Of a DNA stretch of 64,000 bases, positions 9,546 through 17,416 are shown in pieces. Source of the stretch: Streptomyces sp. MUM 2J (GTDB lineage: Bacteria > Actinomycetota > Actinomycetes > Streptomycetales > Streptomycetaceae). The position numbers were made by a program, and so were the translations under genes. Numbering within the stretch: the stretch's first letter is position 1; each line of letters begins with the position of its first letter. The DNA lies in NCBI RefSeq assembly GCF_022414535.1, contig NZ_JADWYM010000030.1, positions 20,508 through 84,507 of the forward strand, given 5' to 3'. The notes under the pieces are model-generated. The model had not been told where the DNA came from, did no database searches, and saw nothing but the letters and a program-made list of their open reading frames with translations.

Positions 9546-9917
9546 GGGGTATGCGTCGGGACCGCAGGCGGCTCGCCCCGTTCCCGCCGAGGAGTCATGT
9601 GGAGTGCGCGGCGGTTCCCGATCCCGCCGTGAAGCACCCTCGACCCCGGTTCCGCGCGTGTGCAGGAGGATGCGCCGGCGGCGGACGGGACAGGGATCGG
9701 CGAGTCGGCCCCAGGCGTGACCGAACAGGTGGAACGAGCAGTGACGGCATCACTTGCGTGCAGGAGGATCCTGTCCGGTGCAACGGGGCTCGTCGACGCG
9801 TGGGAAACACCCGACCGGCGCGGCCCCCTCACCCCAGCCCGTCCCGGGAACCGGACAGGCGAGCCCATCGCAGCCCGGGCAGCGAAGCTTCGGCCGAGCC
9901 TGTCCGGATCCCTTCGG

Positions 9918-10024
9918 AAGCGGGCAGCAAACGGGCACTGTGATGCGGCAAACGGGCAGCGGCTCCCGTGCCGGATGGCCCTCCACCACACGACCCACGG
10001 GATCCGCACTCCGGGAAACGGGCA
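9918..10024 (+). promoter_or_regulatory. Helically phased AAACGGGCA repeats, candidate DeoR operator
   Basis: AAACGGGCA occurs at 9929-9937, 9950-9958 and 10016-10024, with a one-mismatch copy AAGCGGGCA at 9918-9926. All are in the same orientation, with start-to-start spacings of 11, 21 and 66 bases, close to whole helical turns. They lie 145-250 bases upstream of the DeoR gene, where an autoregulatory operator would be expected. That role is inferred. Confidence 0.4.
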
Positions 10025-10168
10025 GATTCGGTCATGGACCGCCTTGCGACGAACCTGGTCATAGGGGCATACGGGTTGTAGAAATTTGCCACCGGAGCCC
10101 GAACGGGCACGGATGCGGAAACCACTGGCGCGGGCTCGACCGCAGAGCCGTGAAACGGAGGTGTCACC

Positions 10169-10930
10169 GTGGTCGCCGAGGAACGAAGACGCGGAATCCT
10201 GGAAACGGCACGTCGTGCCGGATCCGTGGACGTCGGCAAGCTTGCCGCCGACCTCGGGGTCTCCAAGGAAACCGTGCGGCGCGATCTGAAGGTGCTGGAG
10301 GAACACGGGCTGGTCCGGCGTACCCATGGCGGCGCCCACCCCGTGGAGAGCGCGGGCTTCGAGACCACGCTCGCCTTCCGTACCACCATGCACGTCCCCG
10401 AGAAGTCCCGTATCGCGGCCGCCGCGGCCGAACTGCTCGGGGACGCCGAGACCGTGTTCGTCGACGAGGGCTACACCCCACAGCTCATCGCCGCCGCCCT
10501 GCCCCGCGACCGGCCGCTGACGGTGGTCACCTCCTCGCTGGCTGCCGCGGGTGACCTGGCTTCCGTCGAGAGCATCACCGTGCTGCTGCTCGGTGGCCGG
10601 GTACGTGGTGGGACCCTGGCGACGGTCGACCACTGGGCCACCCGCATGCTCTCCGGCCTCGTCATCGACCTGGCGTACGTCGGCGCGAACGGCATCTCCC
10701 GCGAGTACGGACTCACGACCCCCGACCCCGCGGTCAGCGAGGTGAAGGCCCAGGTCATCAGGAGTTCCCGCCGCCGGGTCTTCTCCGGGGTGCACACGAA
10801 GTTCGGTGCCGCGAGCTTCTGCCGCTTCGCAGACGTCACGGAGTTCGAGGCCATCGTCACCGACACCGGGCTCGCCGCCTCCGAAGCGCATCGCTACTCA
10901 CTGCTGGGCCCGGAGGTCATCCGGGTCTGA
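10169..10930 (+). CDS. DeoR-family transcriptional regulator of the sugar island
   Basis: This is a 253-residue DeoR-type repressor. The N-terminal winged helix-turn-helix reads RRRGILETARRAGSVDVG, then LGVSKETVRRDLKVLEEHG and VRRTHGGA, the family signature. The C-terminal DeoRC sensor domain, which binds a phosphosugar effector in this family, contains VFVDEGYT and LTVVTSSLAAA, ends with the LLGGRVRGGTLATVD region and GANGISREYGLTT. The GTG at 10169 has GGAGG 8 bases upstream. It is the first gene of the binding protein / permease / dehydrogenase / kinase set, which suggests it senses a phosphorylated polyol or sugar made by the PfkB kinase (inference). Confidence 0.93.
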   Translation: MVAEERRRGILETARRAGSVDVGKLAADLGVSKETVRRDLKVLEEHGLVRRTHGGAHPVESAGFETTLAFRTTMHVPEKSRIAAAAAELLGDAETVFVDEGYTPQLIAAALPRDRPLTVVTSSLAAAGDLASVESITVLLLGGRVRGGTLATVDHWATRMLSGLVIDLAYVGANGISREYGLTTPDPAVSEVKAQVIRSSRRRVFSGVHTKFGAASFCRFADVTEFEAIVTDTGLAASEAHRYSLLGPEVIRV

Positions 10931-11015
10931 GCCGCACTTCACTCCCCATGTCCCACCCCCGACAGTCCGGGGCCCTGGTTCCCCATGCCCTCGAGAACAC
11001 CTTCTGGAGTCCGTC

Positions 11016-12371
11016 ATGCGCGCACGAAGAATCACCCACGTCCTCATCACGGCCACAGCCGCCGGCTCGCTGCTGGTCGCCTGCAGCGGGGCGGGCGGCT
11101 CCTCGGACGGCAGTGGCGGGGGCAAGAGCATCAATGTGCTGATGGTCGGCAACCCGCAGATGGAGGACATCGCGAAGCTGACCGAGAGCACGTTCACGAA
11201 GGACACGGGGATCAAGGTCAACTTCACGATCCTCCCGGAGAACGAGCTGCGCGACAAGGTCACCCAGGACATCGCCACTCAGGCCGGCCAGTACGACGTC
11301 GCCACCATCGGTGCCTACGAGGTACCCATCTGGGAGAAGAACGGCTGGCTGCACGAGCTCAGCTCCTACGCCGACAAGGACGCGGGCTTCGACAAGGCCG
11401 ACCTGCTCAAGCCCATGGTCATATCCCTGTCCGGTTCCGACGGCAAGCTGTACGCCCTGCCGTTCTACGGCGAGTCCTCGATGCTCATGTACAACAAGGA
11501 CGTCATGAAGGCGAAGGGCATCACGGTGCCCGAACGTCCCACCTGGCAGCAGATCGCGGACATCGCGGCCAAGGTCGACGGCGCCGAGCCGGGGATGCGG
11601 GGCATCTGCCTGCGCGGTCTGGCCGGCTGGGGCGAACTCGGGGCATCGCTGACGACCGTGGTCAACACCTTCGGCGGCACCTGGTTCACCGAGGACTGGA
11701 AGGCCCAGGTCGACGGCCCCGGGTTCAAGAAGGCGACGGACTTCTACGTCGACCTGGTCAGGAAGCACGGCGAGGCGGGCGCGGCACAGGCCGGCTTCAC
11801 CGAGTGCCTGAACGCGATGAGCCAGAAGAAGGTCGCGATGTGGTACGACGCGACCAGTGCGGCGGGTTCGCTGGAGGACCCGGCCTCCAGCAAGATCGCC
11901 GGGCATGTCGGCTACGCCTACGCGCCGACCGTCGAGACCAGGAGCAGCGGCTGGCTGTGGTCCTGGGCGTGGGCGATGCCCAAGACCACGAAGAACGCCG
12001 ACGCCGCCTCGAAGTTCATGCTGTGGGCCTCCAGCAAGAAGTACGAGAACCTCGTCGGCGAGAAGCTCGGATGGTCACGTGTGCCGGCCGGCAAGCGGGC
12101 CAGCACCTACGAGATCCCGCAGTACCGGAAGGCCGCCGCGTCGTTCGGTGACATCACCCTGAAGTCCATCGAGCAGGCCGACCCGGCCAACCCGGGCGTC
12201 CAGCCCCGGCCGACCGTGGGCATCCAGTACGTGGCCGTCCCCGAGTTCCAGGACCTGGGGACCAAGGTCACCCAGGAGATCTCCGCCGCCATCGCCGGCA
12301 AGACCAGCGTGGACAAGGCGCTGAACGACGGCCAGAAGCTCGCCGAGGACGTCGCCAAGAACTATCAGTGA
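11016..12371 (+). CDS. ABC transporter substrate-binding lipoprotein (sugar/polyol)
   Basis: This extracellular solute-binding protein of 451 residues belongs to the SBP_bac_1 family. The signal peptide MRARRITHVLITATAAGSL leads to the lipobox LVAC, with Cys at about residue 26, so it is lipid-anchored. The mature part follows the MalE/SmoE layout, with KSINVLMVGNPQ at the start and substrate-lining segments such as ALPFYGESSMLMYNKDVM and WSWAWAMPK. The ATG at 11016 has TGGAG 5-8 bases upstream and gives a clean signal peptide, whereas the open frame extending upstream is out of context with the DeoR gene. Similarity in length and neighbours to mannitol/sorbitol systems suggests a polyol ligand, but this is not proved. 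Confidence 0.92.
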   Translation: MRARRITHVLITATAAGSLLVACSGAGGSSDGSGGGKSINVLMVGNPQMEDIAKLTESTFTKDTGIKVNFTILPENELRDKVTQDIATQAGQYDVATIGAYEVPIWEKNGWLHELSSYADKDAGFDKADLLKPMVISLSGSDGKLYALPFYGESSMLMYNKDVMKAKGITVPERPTWQQIADIAAKVDGAEPGMRGICLRGLAGWGELGASLTTVVNTFGGTWFTEDWKAQVDGPGFKKATDFYVDLVRKHGEAGAAQAGFTECLNAMSQKKVAMWYDATSAAGSLEDPASSKIAGHVGYAYAPTVETRSSGWLWSWAWAMPKTTKNADAASKFMLWASSKKYENLVGEKLGWSRVPAGKRASTYEIPQYRKAAASFGDITLKSIEQADPANPGVQPRPTVGIQYVAVPEFQDLGTKVTQEISAAIAGKTSVDKALNDGQKLAEDVAKNYQ

Positions 12372-12452
12372 CCCGCCCGGACCGCCCGGCCGGCCCGCCC
12401 CCGGCCGGGTGCCGCTTCCCCCACCCCGGCCGTCATCGGCAGAGGAACCATC

Positions 12453-13412
12453 ATGACCGCGCTCAGCGCTCCACCCAAGACAGCCCCACCGCCCGGCTTC
12501 CGTCACACCTCCACGGGAGCCCGCAAGTGGAAGCGCCGCTTCCCACTGCTGCCGGCGCTGGTCTTCACCATCGCCGTCACACAACTGCCCTTCGTGGCCA
12601 CGCTCGTCATCTCCACCTTCCAGTGGAACATCCTCAAGCCGGGCGAGAGGCACTTCGTCGGCCTGTCCAACTTCGCGTTCGTCTTCACCGACGAGCGACT
12701 GCGCACAGCGGTGCTCAACACCATCGTGCTCACTTCTTCGGTGGTGCTCGTCAGCGTGGTCCTCGGCCTCGGCCTGGCGATGCTGCTCGATCGCCGCTTC
12801 GTCGGCCGCGGTCTCGCCCGGACGATGCTCATCGCACCGTTCCTGGTCATGCCGGTCGCGGCGGCGCTGCTGTGGAAGCACGCCATCTACAACCCCGACT
12901 ACGGACTGCTCAACGGCACCCTCAACGCCGTCTACCGGCTCTTCGGCGCGGACAACGGACCCACGATCGACTGGGTGTCCTCCTACCCCATGCCGGCGGT
13001 CGTGGTGTCCCTGGTCTGGCAGTGGACACCGTTCATGATGCTGATCCTGCTCGCCGGTCTGCAGGCGCAGCCCGGCGACGTCCTGGAGGCGGCCCGCGTC
13101 GACGGAGCCTCGGCCATGGCGACCTTCCGCCACATCACGTTGCCGCACCTGCGCCAGTACATCGAGCTGGGCTGCCTGCTCGGCACGATCTACGTCGTCC
13201 AGACCTTCGACGCGGTGTACACCATCACCCAGGGCGGACCGGGCTCCCGGACGACCAACCTGCCCTACGAGATCTACCTGACCATGTTCCGCAAGTACGA
13301 GTACGGCGAGGCCGCGGCCGCCGGGGTGGTCGTCGTGCTCGGCTCGATCGTGATCGCGACCTTCGCGCTGCGCACCATCGCCTCGCTGTTCCGCGAGGAG
13401 GTGTCCCGATGA
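12453..13412 (+). CDS. Sugar/polyol ABC permease 1
   Basis: This inner-membrane permease of 319 residues is MalF/SmoF-like with six predicted transmembrane helices; the first is LLPALVFTIAVTQLPFVAT. The cytosolic coupling loop for the ATPase is EAARVDGASAMATFRHITLPH (about residue 211), the EAA motif of binding-protein-dependent importers. The ATG at 12453 follows AGAGGAACCATC. Its stop overlaps the start of the next permease (ATGA). Confidence 0.93.
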   Translation: MTALSAPPKTAPPPGFRHTSTGARKWKRRFPLLPALVFTIAVTQLPFVATLVISTFQWNILKPGERHFVGLSNFAFVFTDERLRTAVLNTIVLTSSVVLVSVVLGLGLAMLLDRRFVGRGLARTMLIAPFLVMPVAAALLWKHAIYNPDYGLLNGTLNAVYRLFGADNGPTIDWVSSYPMPAVVVSLVWQWTPFMMLILLAGLQAQPGDVLEAARVDGASAMATFRHITLPHLRQYIELGCLLGTIYVVQTFDAVYTITQGGPGSRTTNLPYEIYLTMFRKYEYGEAAAAGVVVVLGSIVIATFALRTIASLFREEVSR

Positions 13413-14293
13413 CCCGAGCAGCCGTCACCGCGCCGGGCGCGAAGCTCAGGAAGCTCGTCCGCCGACGCGACGACCAGCGCGGTACGCCCCGGTTGTCACC
13501 CGCGTGGACCTTCGTCGCCTGGCTCGCCACGCTGGCGTTCTTCGCGCCCGTGGCGTGGATGGTGCTGACGTCCTTCCACCGGGAGGCGGACGCGGCGACC
13601 AACCCGCCGACCCCGTTCGCTCCCCTCACCTTCGACCAGTACAAGCTGCTGTTCAGCCGGGACATCACTCCCTTCCTCCTCAACTCGGCCATGGCGAGCG
13701 TCAGCTCGACGCTGCTGGTACTCGCCTTGGCGGTGCCGACGGCCTACGCGCTGTCCATCAAGCCGGTCGAGAAGTGGACCGACGTGATGTTCTTCTTCCT
13801 GTCCACCAAGTTCCTCCCGGCCATCGCGGCCCTGCTCCCGGTGTATCTGATCGTCAAGGACGCCGGGATGCTGGACAACGTGTGGACGCTGAGCATCCTC
13901 TACACCGCCATGAACCTCCCGATCGCGGTGTGGATGATGCGCTCGTTCCTCGCCGAGGTCCCCAAGGAGATCCTGGAGGCCGCCGAGGTCGACGGCGCCG
14001 GCCTGCCCACCGTGCTGTGGCGGATCGTCGCACCGGTCGCCATGCCGGGACTGGCCGCCACCTCGCTGATCTGCTTCATCTTCAGCTGGAACGAGTTCAT
14101 GTTCGCGGTCAACCTCACCGCGACCAAGGCGTCGACGGCACCGGTCTTCCTGGTCGGGTTCATCACCAGCGAGGGTCTCTTCCTCGCCCGGCTCTGCGCC
14201 GCCGCCACGTTGGTCTCCCTGCCGGTCCTCATCGCCGGTTTCGCAGCCCAGGACAAACTGGTCCGCGGCCTGTCCCTAGGAGCAGTCAAGTGA
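13409..14293 (+). CDS. Sugar/polyol ABC permease 2
   Basis: This is the second inner-membrane permease of the importer (294 residues, MalG/SmoG-like), with six predicted helices and the EAA coupling motif EAAEVDGAGLPTVLWRIVAP at about residue 191. The start is fixed by the ATGA overlap with permease 1, and its own stop overlaps the following dehydrogenase gene (GTGA). No ATP-binding subunit gene occurs in the cluster. In Streptomyces many such importers share one MsiK ATPase, which is the likely partner here (established for other Streptomyces sugar importers, inferred here). Confidence 0.93.
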   Translation: MTRAAVTAPGAKLRKLVRRRDDQRGTPRLSPAWTFVAWLATLAFFAPVAWMVLTSFHREADAATNPPTPFAPLTFDQYKLLFSRDITPFLLNSAMASVSSTLLVLALAVPTAYALSIKPVEKWTDVMFFFLSTKFLPAIAALLPVYLIVKDAGMLDNVWTLSILYTAMNLPIAVWMMRSFLAEVPKEILEAAEVDGAGLPTVLWRIVAPVAMPGLAATSLICFIFSWNEFMFAVNLTATKASTAPVFLVGFITSEGLFLARLCAAATLVSLPVLIAGFAAQDKLVRGLSLGAVK

Positions 14294-15279
14294 AAGCCGC
14301 TGTCATCGAAGCCCCCGGCAAGGTCACCGTCACCACGGTGCCCGACCCCACACCCGGGCCGCGCGAGGTCGTGGTCGAGGTGGCGGCCTGCGGACTGTGC
14401 GGGACCGATCTGCACATCCTCCAGGGCGAGTTCGCCCCGACGCTGCCGGTCGTACCGGGCCATGAGTTCGCCGGGCAGGTGGTGGGCCTCGGCAGCGACG
14501 TCACCGAACTGGAGATCGGTGACCGGGTCGCCGTCGACCCCTCGCTGTACTGCAACGAGTGCCGCTACTGCCGCGTGGGACGCAACAACCTCTGCGACCG
14601 GTGGCAGGCGATCGGCGTGACCCGGGCCGGTGGTGCCGCCGAGTACGCCGTGGCGCCCGTCGCCAACTGCGTGCGGCTGCCGGACCACGTCGACGTCCAG
14701 GACGCGGCCCTGATCGAGCCGCTGTCCTGCGCCGTGCGCGGCTACGACGTGCTCAACAGCAGGATCGGCTCCCACGTGCTGATCTACGGCAGCGGGACGA
14801 TGGGCCTGATGATGCTGGAGCTGGCCAAACGCACCGGCGCCTCCTCGGTCGACGTCGTCGACGTCAACCCGGAGCGACTCGCGACGGCCGAGAAGCTGGG
14901 CTGCTCGCAAACGGCCCTGTCCGCTGACGTGCTGGGGCGACCGGCGGGTTGGGACGTGGTGGTCGACGCGACCGGCAACGCCGCCGCCATCCAGGACGGC
15001 CTGGAACGAGTCGCCAAAGCCGGGACGTTCCTGCAGTTCGGCGTCTCCGACTACGCGACGACGGCCACCATCTCTCCGTACCGCATCTACAACCAGGAGA
15101 TCACCATCACCGGCTCCATGGCGGTGCTGCACAGCTACGAACGGGCGGCGGAACTCTTCGCCACCGGGGTGCTCGATCCGCAGGTCTTCATCAGCCACCG
15201 GATGCCGCTGTCGGAGTACCCGCAGGCACTGGACCGGTTCGCCGCCGGCCAGGGACGCAAGATCGTCGTCCTGCCCTGA
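14290..15279 (+). CDS. Zinc-dependent medium-chain dehydrogenase (polyol/sorbitol type)
   Basis: This NAD(P)-dependent alcohol dehydrogenase has 329 residues. It carries catalytic-zinc ligands CGLCGTD (Cys about 37) and GHEFAGQVVG (His/Glu about 59), and the four-cysteine structural-zinc site spread over CNECRYCRVGRNNLC. The Rossmann fold begins near VLIYGSGTMGLMMLELAK, and the Asp in VDVVDVNPERL favours NAD over NADP. The GTG at 14290 overlaps the permease stop, so it is translationally coupled to the importer. It probably oxidises the imported polyol to a ketose that the downstream PfkB kinase then phosphorylates (inference from gene order). Confidence 0.92.
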   Translation: MKAAVIEAPGKVTVTTVPDPTPGPREVVVEVAACGLCGTDLHILQGEFAPTLPVVPGHEFAGQVVGLGSDVTELEIGDRVAVDPSLYCNECRYCRVGRNNLCDRWQAIGVTRAGGAAEYAVAPVANCVRLPDHVDVQDAALIEPLSCAVRGYDVLNSRIGSHVLIYGSGTMGLMMLELAKRTGASSVDVVDVNPERLATAEKLGCSQTALSADVLGRPAGWDVVVDATGNAAAIQDGLERVAKAGTFLQFGVSDYATTATISPYRIYNQEITITGSMAVLHSYERAAELFATGVLDPQVFISHRMPLSEYPQALDRFAAGQGRKIVVLP

Positions 15280-15343
15280 CCCCGTCCCGGCCGGAACCCT
15301 CGTCACGTCCCGGCGGTCACGTCCCGGTCGCATCCGCCGGGGC

Positions 15344-15380
15344 GGGGTCCGGACCCGAGCGGAGCCCGGGTCCGGACCCC
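15344..15380 (+). terminator. Perfect 14-bp hairpin between dehydrogenase and kinase genes
   Basis: GGGGTCCGGACCCG at 15344-15357 and its reverse complement at 15367-15380 enclose a 9-base loop. There is no following T run, as usual in high-GC actinobacteria. Each arm also contains the 12-bp palindrome GGGTCCGGACCC. It may attenuate read-through from the transport/dehydrogenase operon into the kinase gene 100 bases further on, or serve as a paired operator. Confidence 0.55.
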
Positions 15381-15485
15381 ATCACACGCCGGTGGCGTTC
15401 CGCAGCCGACGTGGCCCGCGCAGCCCGTCAGCCACGGGGTCCCTCCGTGCCGATCTCTGCGAGTCTTTCCGAGGGAGAGCAGTCC

Positions 15486-16448
15486 TTGAGCCCACATCAG
15501 ATCACGGTCCTGGGAGAGTGCGTCGCGGACGCCTTCGCCGAACCGGCGAGCGCCGCGAACGAACTCGCCCTGCGGGTGCTGCCCGGCGGTGGACCAGCGA
15601 ACACGGCGGTGGCACTGGCCAGGCTCGGCACGCCGGCCCGCTTCCTCGCACGTCTGTCCGGGGACGTCTTCGGCCGCTTGTTCCGGTCCCACCTGGAGGC
15701 ATCCGGCGTCGACCTGTCGTACGCCGTCACCGCCGACGAGCCCAGCACACTGGCCGTGGCGGACCTCGACGCCGACGGGCAGGCCACCTTCTCGTTCCAC
15801 TCCCAGGACACGGCCGACTGGCAGTGGACTCCCGAGGAACTGGCCCGAGTGGATCTGTCCGAAACGGCCTGTCTGCACACCGGCTCGCTGGCGCTGGTCC
15901 GAGAGCCCGGAGGGACGGTGGTGGAGGGGTTCCTGGCGGCAGCGGCACCGCAGGCCACCATCAGCATCGATCCCAACGTGAGGCCGCTGCTGGTGCACCC
16001 GGATGTCTACCGCGGCCGGCTGACGCACTGGTGCGGTCTCGCCGACATCCTGCGCCTGAGCGGGGACGACCTGGAACTGCTCCTGCCGGGCACCCCGCTC
16101 GACCGGGCCTGCGACACCTGGCACGCCGCGGGGGTACGGCTCGTGGTGATCACGCTCGGCGCCGAGGGAGCCCTGGCCTCACTCGACGGCGAACGGCTGC
16201 GGATACCCGCAGTGCCCACGCAGGTCGCCGACACGGTCGCCGCGGGCGACTCCTTCACCGCCGGCCTGCTGCACCACCTCGACGCCCGCGGACACCTCGG
16301 TGGCCGACTGGCCCGTCTCGATCTCGCCGACGTCGCGGAGGCATGCCGGTTCGGCGCTCAGGTCTCGGCTCTGACCTGTTCCGTCACCGGTCCCAACCCG
16401 CCGTGGCGGAATCAGCTGGCAGAGCCCGCAACCGCCGGCCGCCCCTGA
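15486..16448 (+). CDS. PfkB-family carbohydrate kinase
   Basis: This cytosolic sugar kinase of 320 residues is of the ribokinase/fructokinase class. The N-terminal PfkB signature is GGGPANTAVALARLG (about residue 37) and the C-terminal one DTVAAGDSFTAGLLH (about residue 247), with the catalytic base Asp in AAGDS. The start is taken as the TTG at 15486, with GGGAG 8 bases upstream and product beginning SPHQITVLGECVADAF. The gene lies 206 bases after the dehydrogenase and is separated from it by a strong hairpin. It likely phosphorylates the ketose formed by the dehydrogenase, which would close an uptake-oxidation-phosphorylation route. Confidence 0.88.
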   Translation: MSPHQITVLGECVADAFAEPASAANELALRVLPGGGPANTAVALARLGTPARFLARLSGDVFGRLFRSHLEASGVDLSYAVTADEPSTLAVADLDADGQATFSFHSQDTADWQWTPEELARVDLSETACLHTGSLALVREPGGTVVEGFLAAAAPQATISIDPNVRPLLVHPDVYRGRLTHWCGLADILRLSGDDLELLLPGTPLDRACDTWHAAGVRLVVITLGAEGALASLDGERLRIPAVPTQVADTVAAGDSFTAGLLHHLDARGHLGGRLARLDLADVAEACRFGAQVSALTCSVTGPNPPWRNQLAEPATAGRP

Positions 16449-16567
16449 CGGGCAGGTGCGTCAAGCCGGGCACGCCGTCCAGGACCGGTCGCCCTCAGGT
16501 GCGCTGCACACCGGGTGCGAGCGGGACGAAGGGCCCGGCAGCCGGCGGTGACCCCGCACCGCCCACG

Positions 16568-16615
16568 CCCGCGCGAGGCCGGCGTCGGCCGCCGGCCGGC
16601 CGCGCACCGCGCGGG
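16568..16615. terminator. Nested hairpin between convergent genes
   Basis: An outer 8-bp stem (CCCGCGCG / CGCGCGGG) encloses an inner 7-bp stem (GGCCGGC / GCCGGCC). It lies between the stops of the PfkB kinase gene (plus) and the VOC gene (minus), where a bidirectional terminator is expected. Confidence 0.5.
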
Positions 16616-16643
16616 CAGTGCCCCAGCGGCGGCCGGAGGTGTC

Positions 16644-16991
16644 TCAGAGGTGGCTGAGGACGTTGACCACACGGCCGTTGGGGTCGCGGACGAAGAAGCG
16701 GCGCACGCCCCACTCCTCGTCGCTCAGCGGGTGGACGATCTCCGCGCCGCGTTCCCTCATGGCCGCGTACGCGGCGTCCACGTCCTCGACCTCGATGCTC
16801 ATGTCCGGGATGACCGGCGCCGTCTGGTCCTCGGTCATCACACTGACCTGGACGGAGGGGTTCCCGGGGGACGCGAGGGTCATGATCCAGCCGTGGTCCA
16901 TGACCTCCTCGAAGCCCAGGACGCCGTAGAATTCCGAGCTCTTGCCGAACGACCGCGACGGGATGTTGGGGACGACACGGCGGATGTGCAT
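16644..16991 (-). CDS. VOC/glyoxalase-fold protein
   Basis: This small protein of 115 residues is made of the two beta-alpha-beta-beta-beta modules of the vicinal-oxygen-chelate fold. Module 1 contains SSEFYGVLGFEEVMDHGW; module 2 contains SIEVEDVDAAYAAMRERGAE and FFVRDPNGRVVNVLSHL, the usual closing strand. Members include glyoxalases, dioxygenases and drug-binding resistance proteins. No specific reaction can be assigned. It is monocistronic, convergent with the kinase gene. Confidence 0.9.
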   Translation of the reverse strand: MHIRRVVPNIPSRSFGKSSEFYGVLGFEEVMDHGWIMTLASPGNPSVQVSVMTEDQTAPVIPDMSIEVEDVDAAYAAMRERGAEIVHPLSDEEWGVRRFFVRDPNGRVVNVLSHL

Positions 16992-17185
16992 CTCGCGGCT
17001 CCGGTGGTCTGGTCGGACGCGGCTGAGGACCGGGCCAGCCTAGCCCGTGCGGGAGACGGCCCGCGCACACCGAGCGGCCCGGCGCGGATCTCTCCGGGGT
17101 CTGTCCCCCTTCGGCCGAAACGCCGCGTGCGGGAACCGAATGGCCCGGCAGAAGCCAGGAGACCCCCACCCGTGCGGGAGGCGCG

Positions 17186-17302
17186 ATGCGGTCGACCACG
17201 TCCCAGGGCGCGAGTGTGCCGGAGTGCGCCGTCGCCGAGCTGCTCGTCTCCGACCCAGACGCCGCCATCGACTTCTACGTCAGCGGCGACTCCCCGTCCT
17301 GA
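17186..17302 (+). pseudogene. Short VOC-domain N-terminal fragment
   Basis: An ATG preceded by GGGAGG opens a 38-codon frame whose product contains VAELLVSDPDAAIDFYV, the typical first strand and helix of a glyoxalase/VOC domain, then stops at TGA 17300-17302. No continuation of the fold is recognisable in the other frames downstream, so this is taken as the remnant of a truncated VOC gene. It could instead be chance. Confidence 0.4.
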
Positions 17303-17416
17303 CGGACATCCGGCGGGCGGGCACCCTGCGTGCGCCTGCCCTACGGCTTCTCGGGGCCGTTCCGTCTCGCCGTCGTCACGCGGTCGGGTTCCCGGGGGCC
17401 GGCCGGCGGTGAGTCG

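Larger units (their letters stand above)
9121..10168. other. Intergenic, 1.05 kb, upstream of the sugar island
   Basis: No convincing gene is seen on either strand; the open frames are Arg/Pro/Gly-rich and lack recognisable motifs. It holds a 26-bp tandem repeat (9494-9545) and a set of AAACGGGCA repeats (9918-10024) close to the DeoR gene, and must contain the divergent promoters of the MmgE/PrpD gene (minus) and the DeoR gene (plus). Confidence 0.6.

Noticed and set aside
9242..10891. Minus-strand frame of 549 codons over the 9-10 kb gap and DeoR gene
   Set aside because: It covers a well-supported DeoR gene in antisense, and its product has no recognisable fold.
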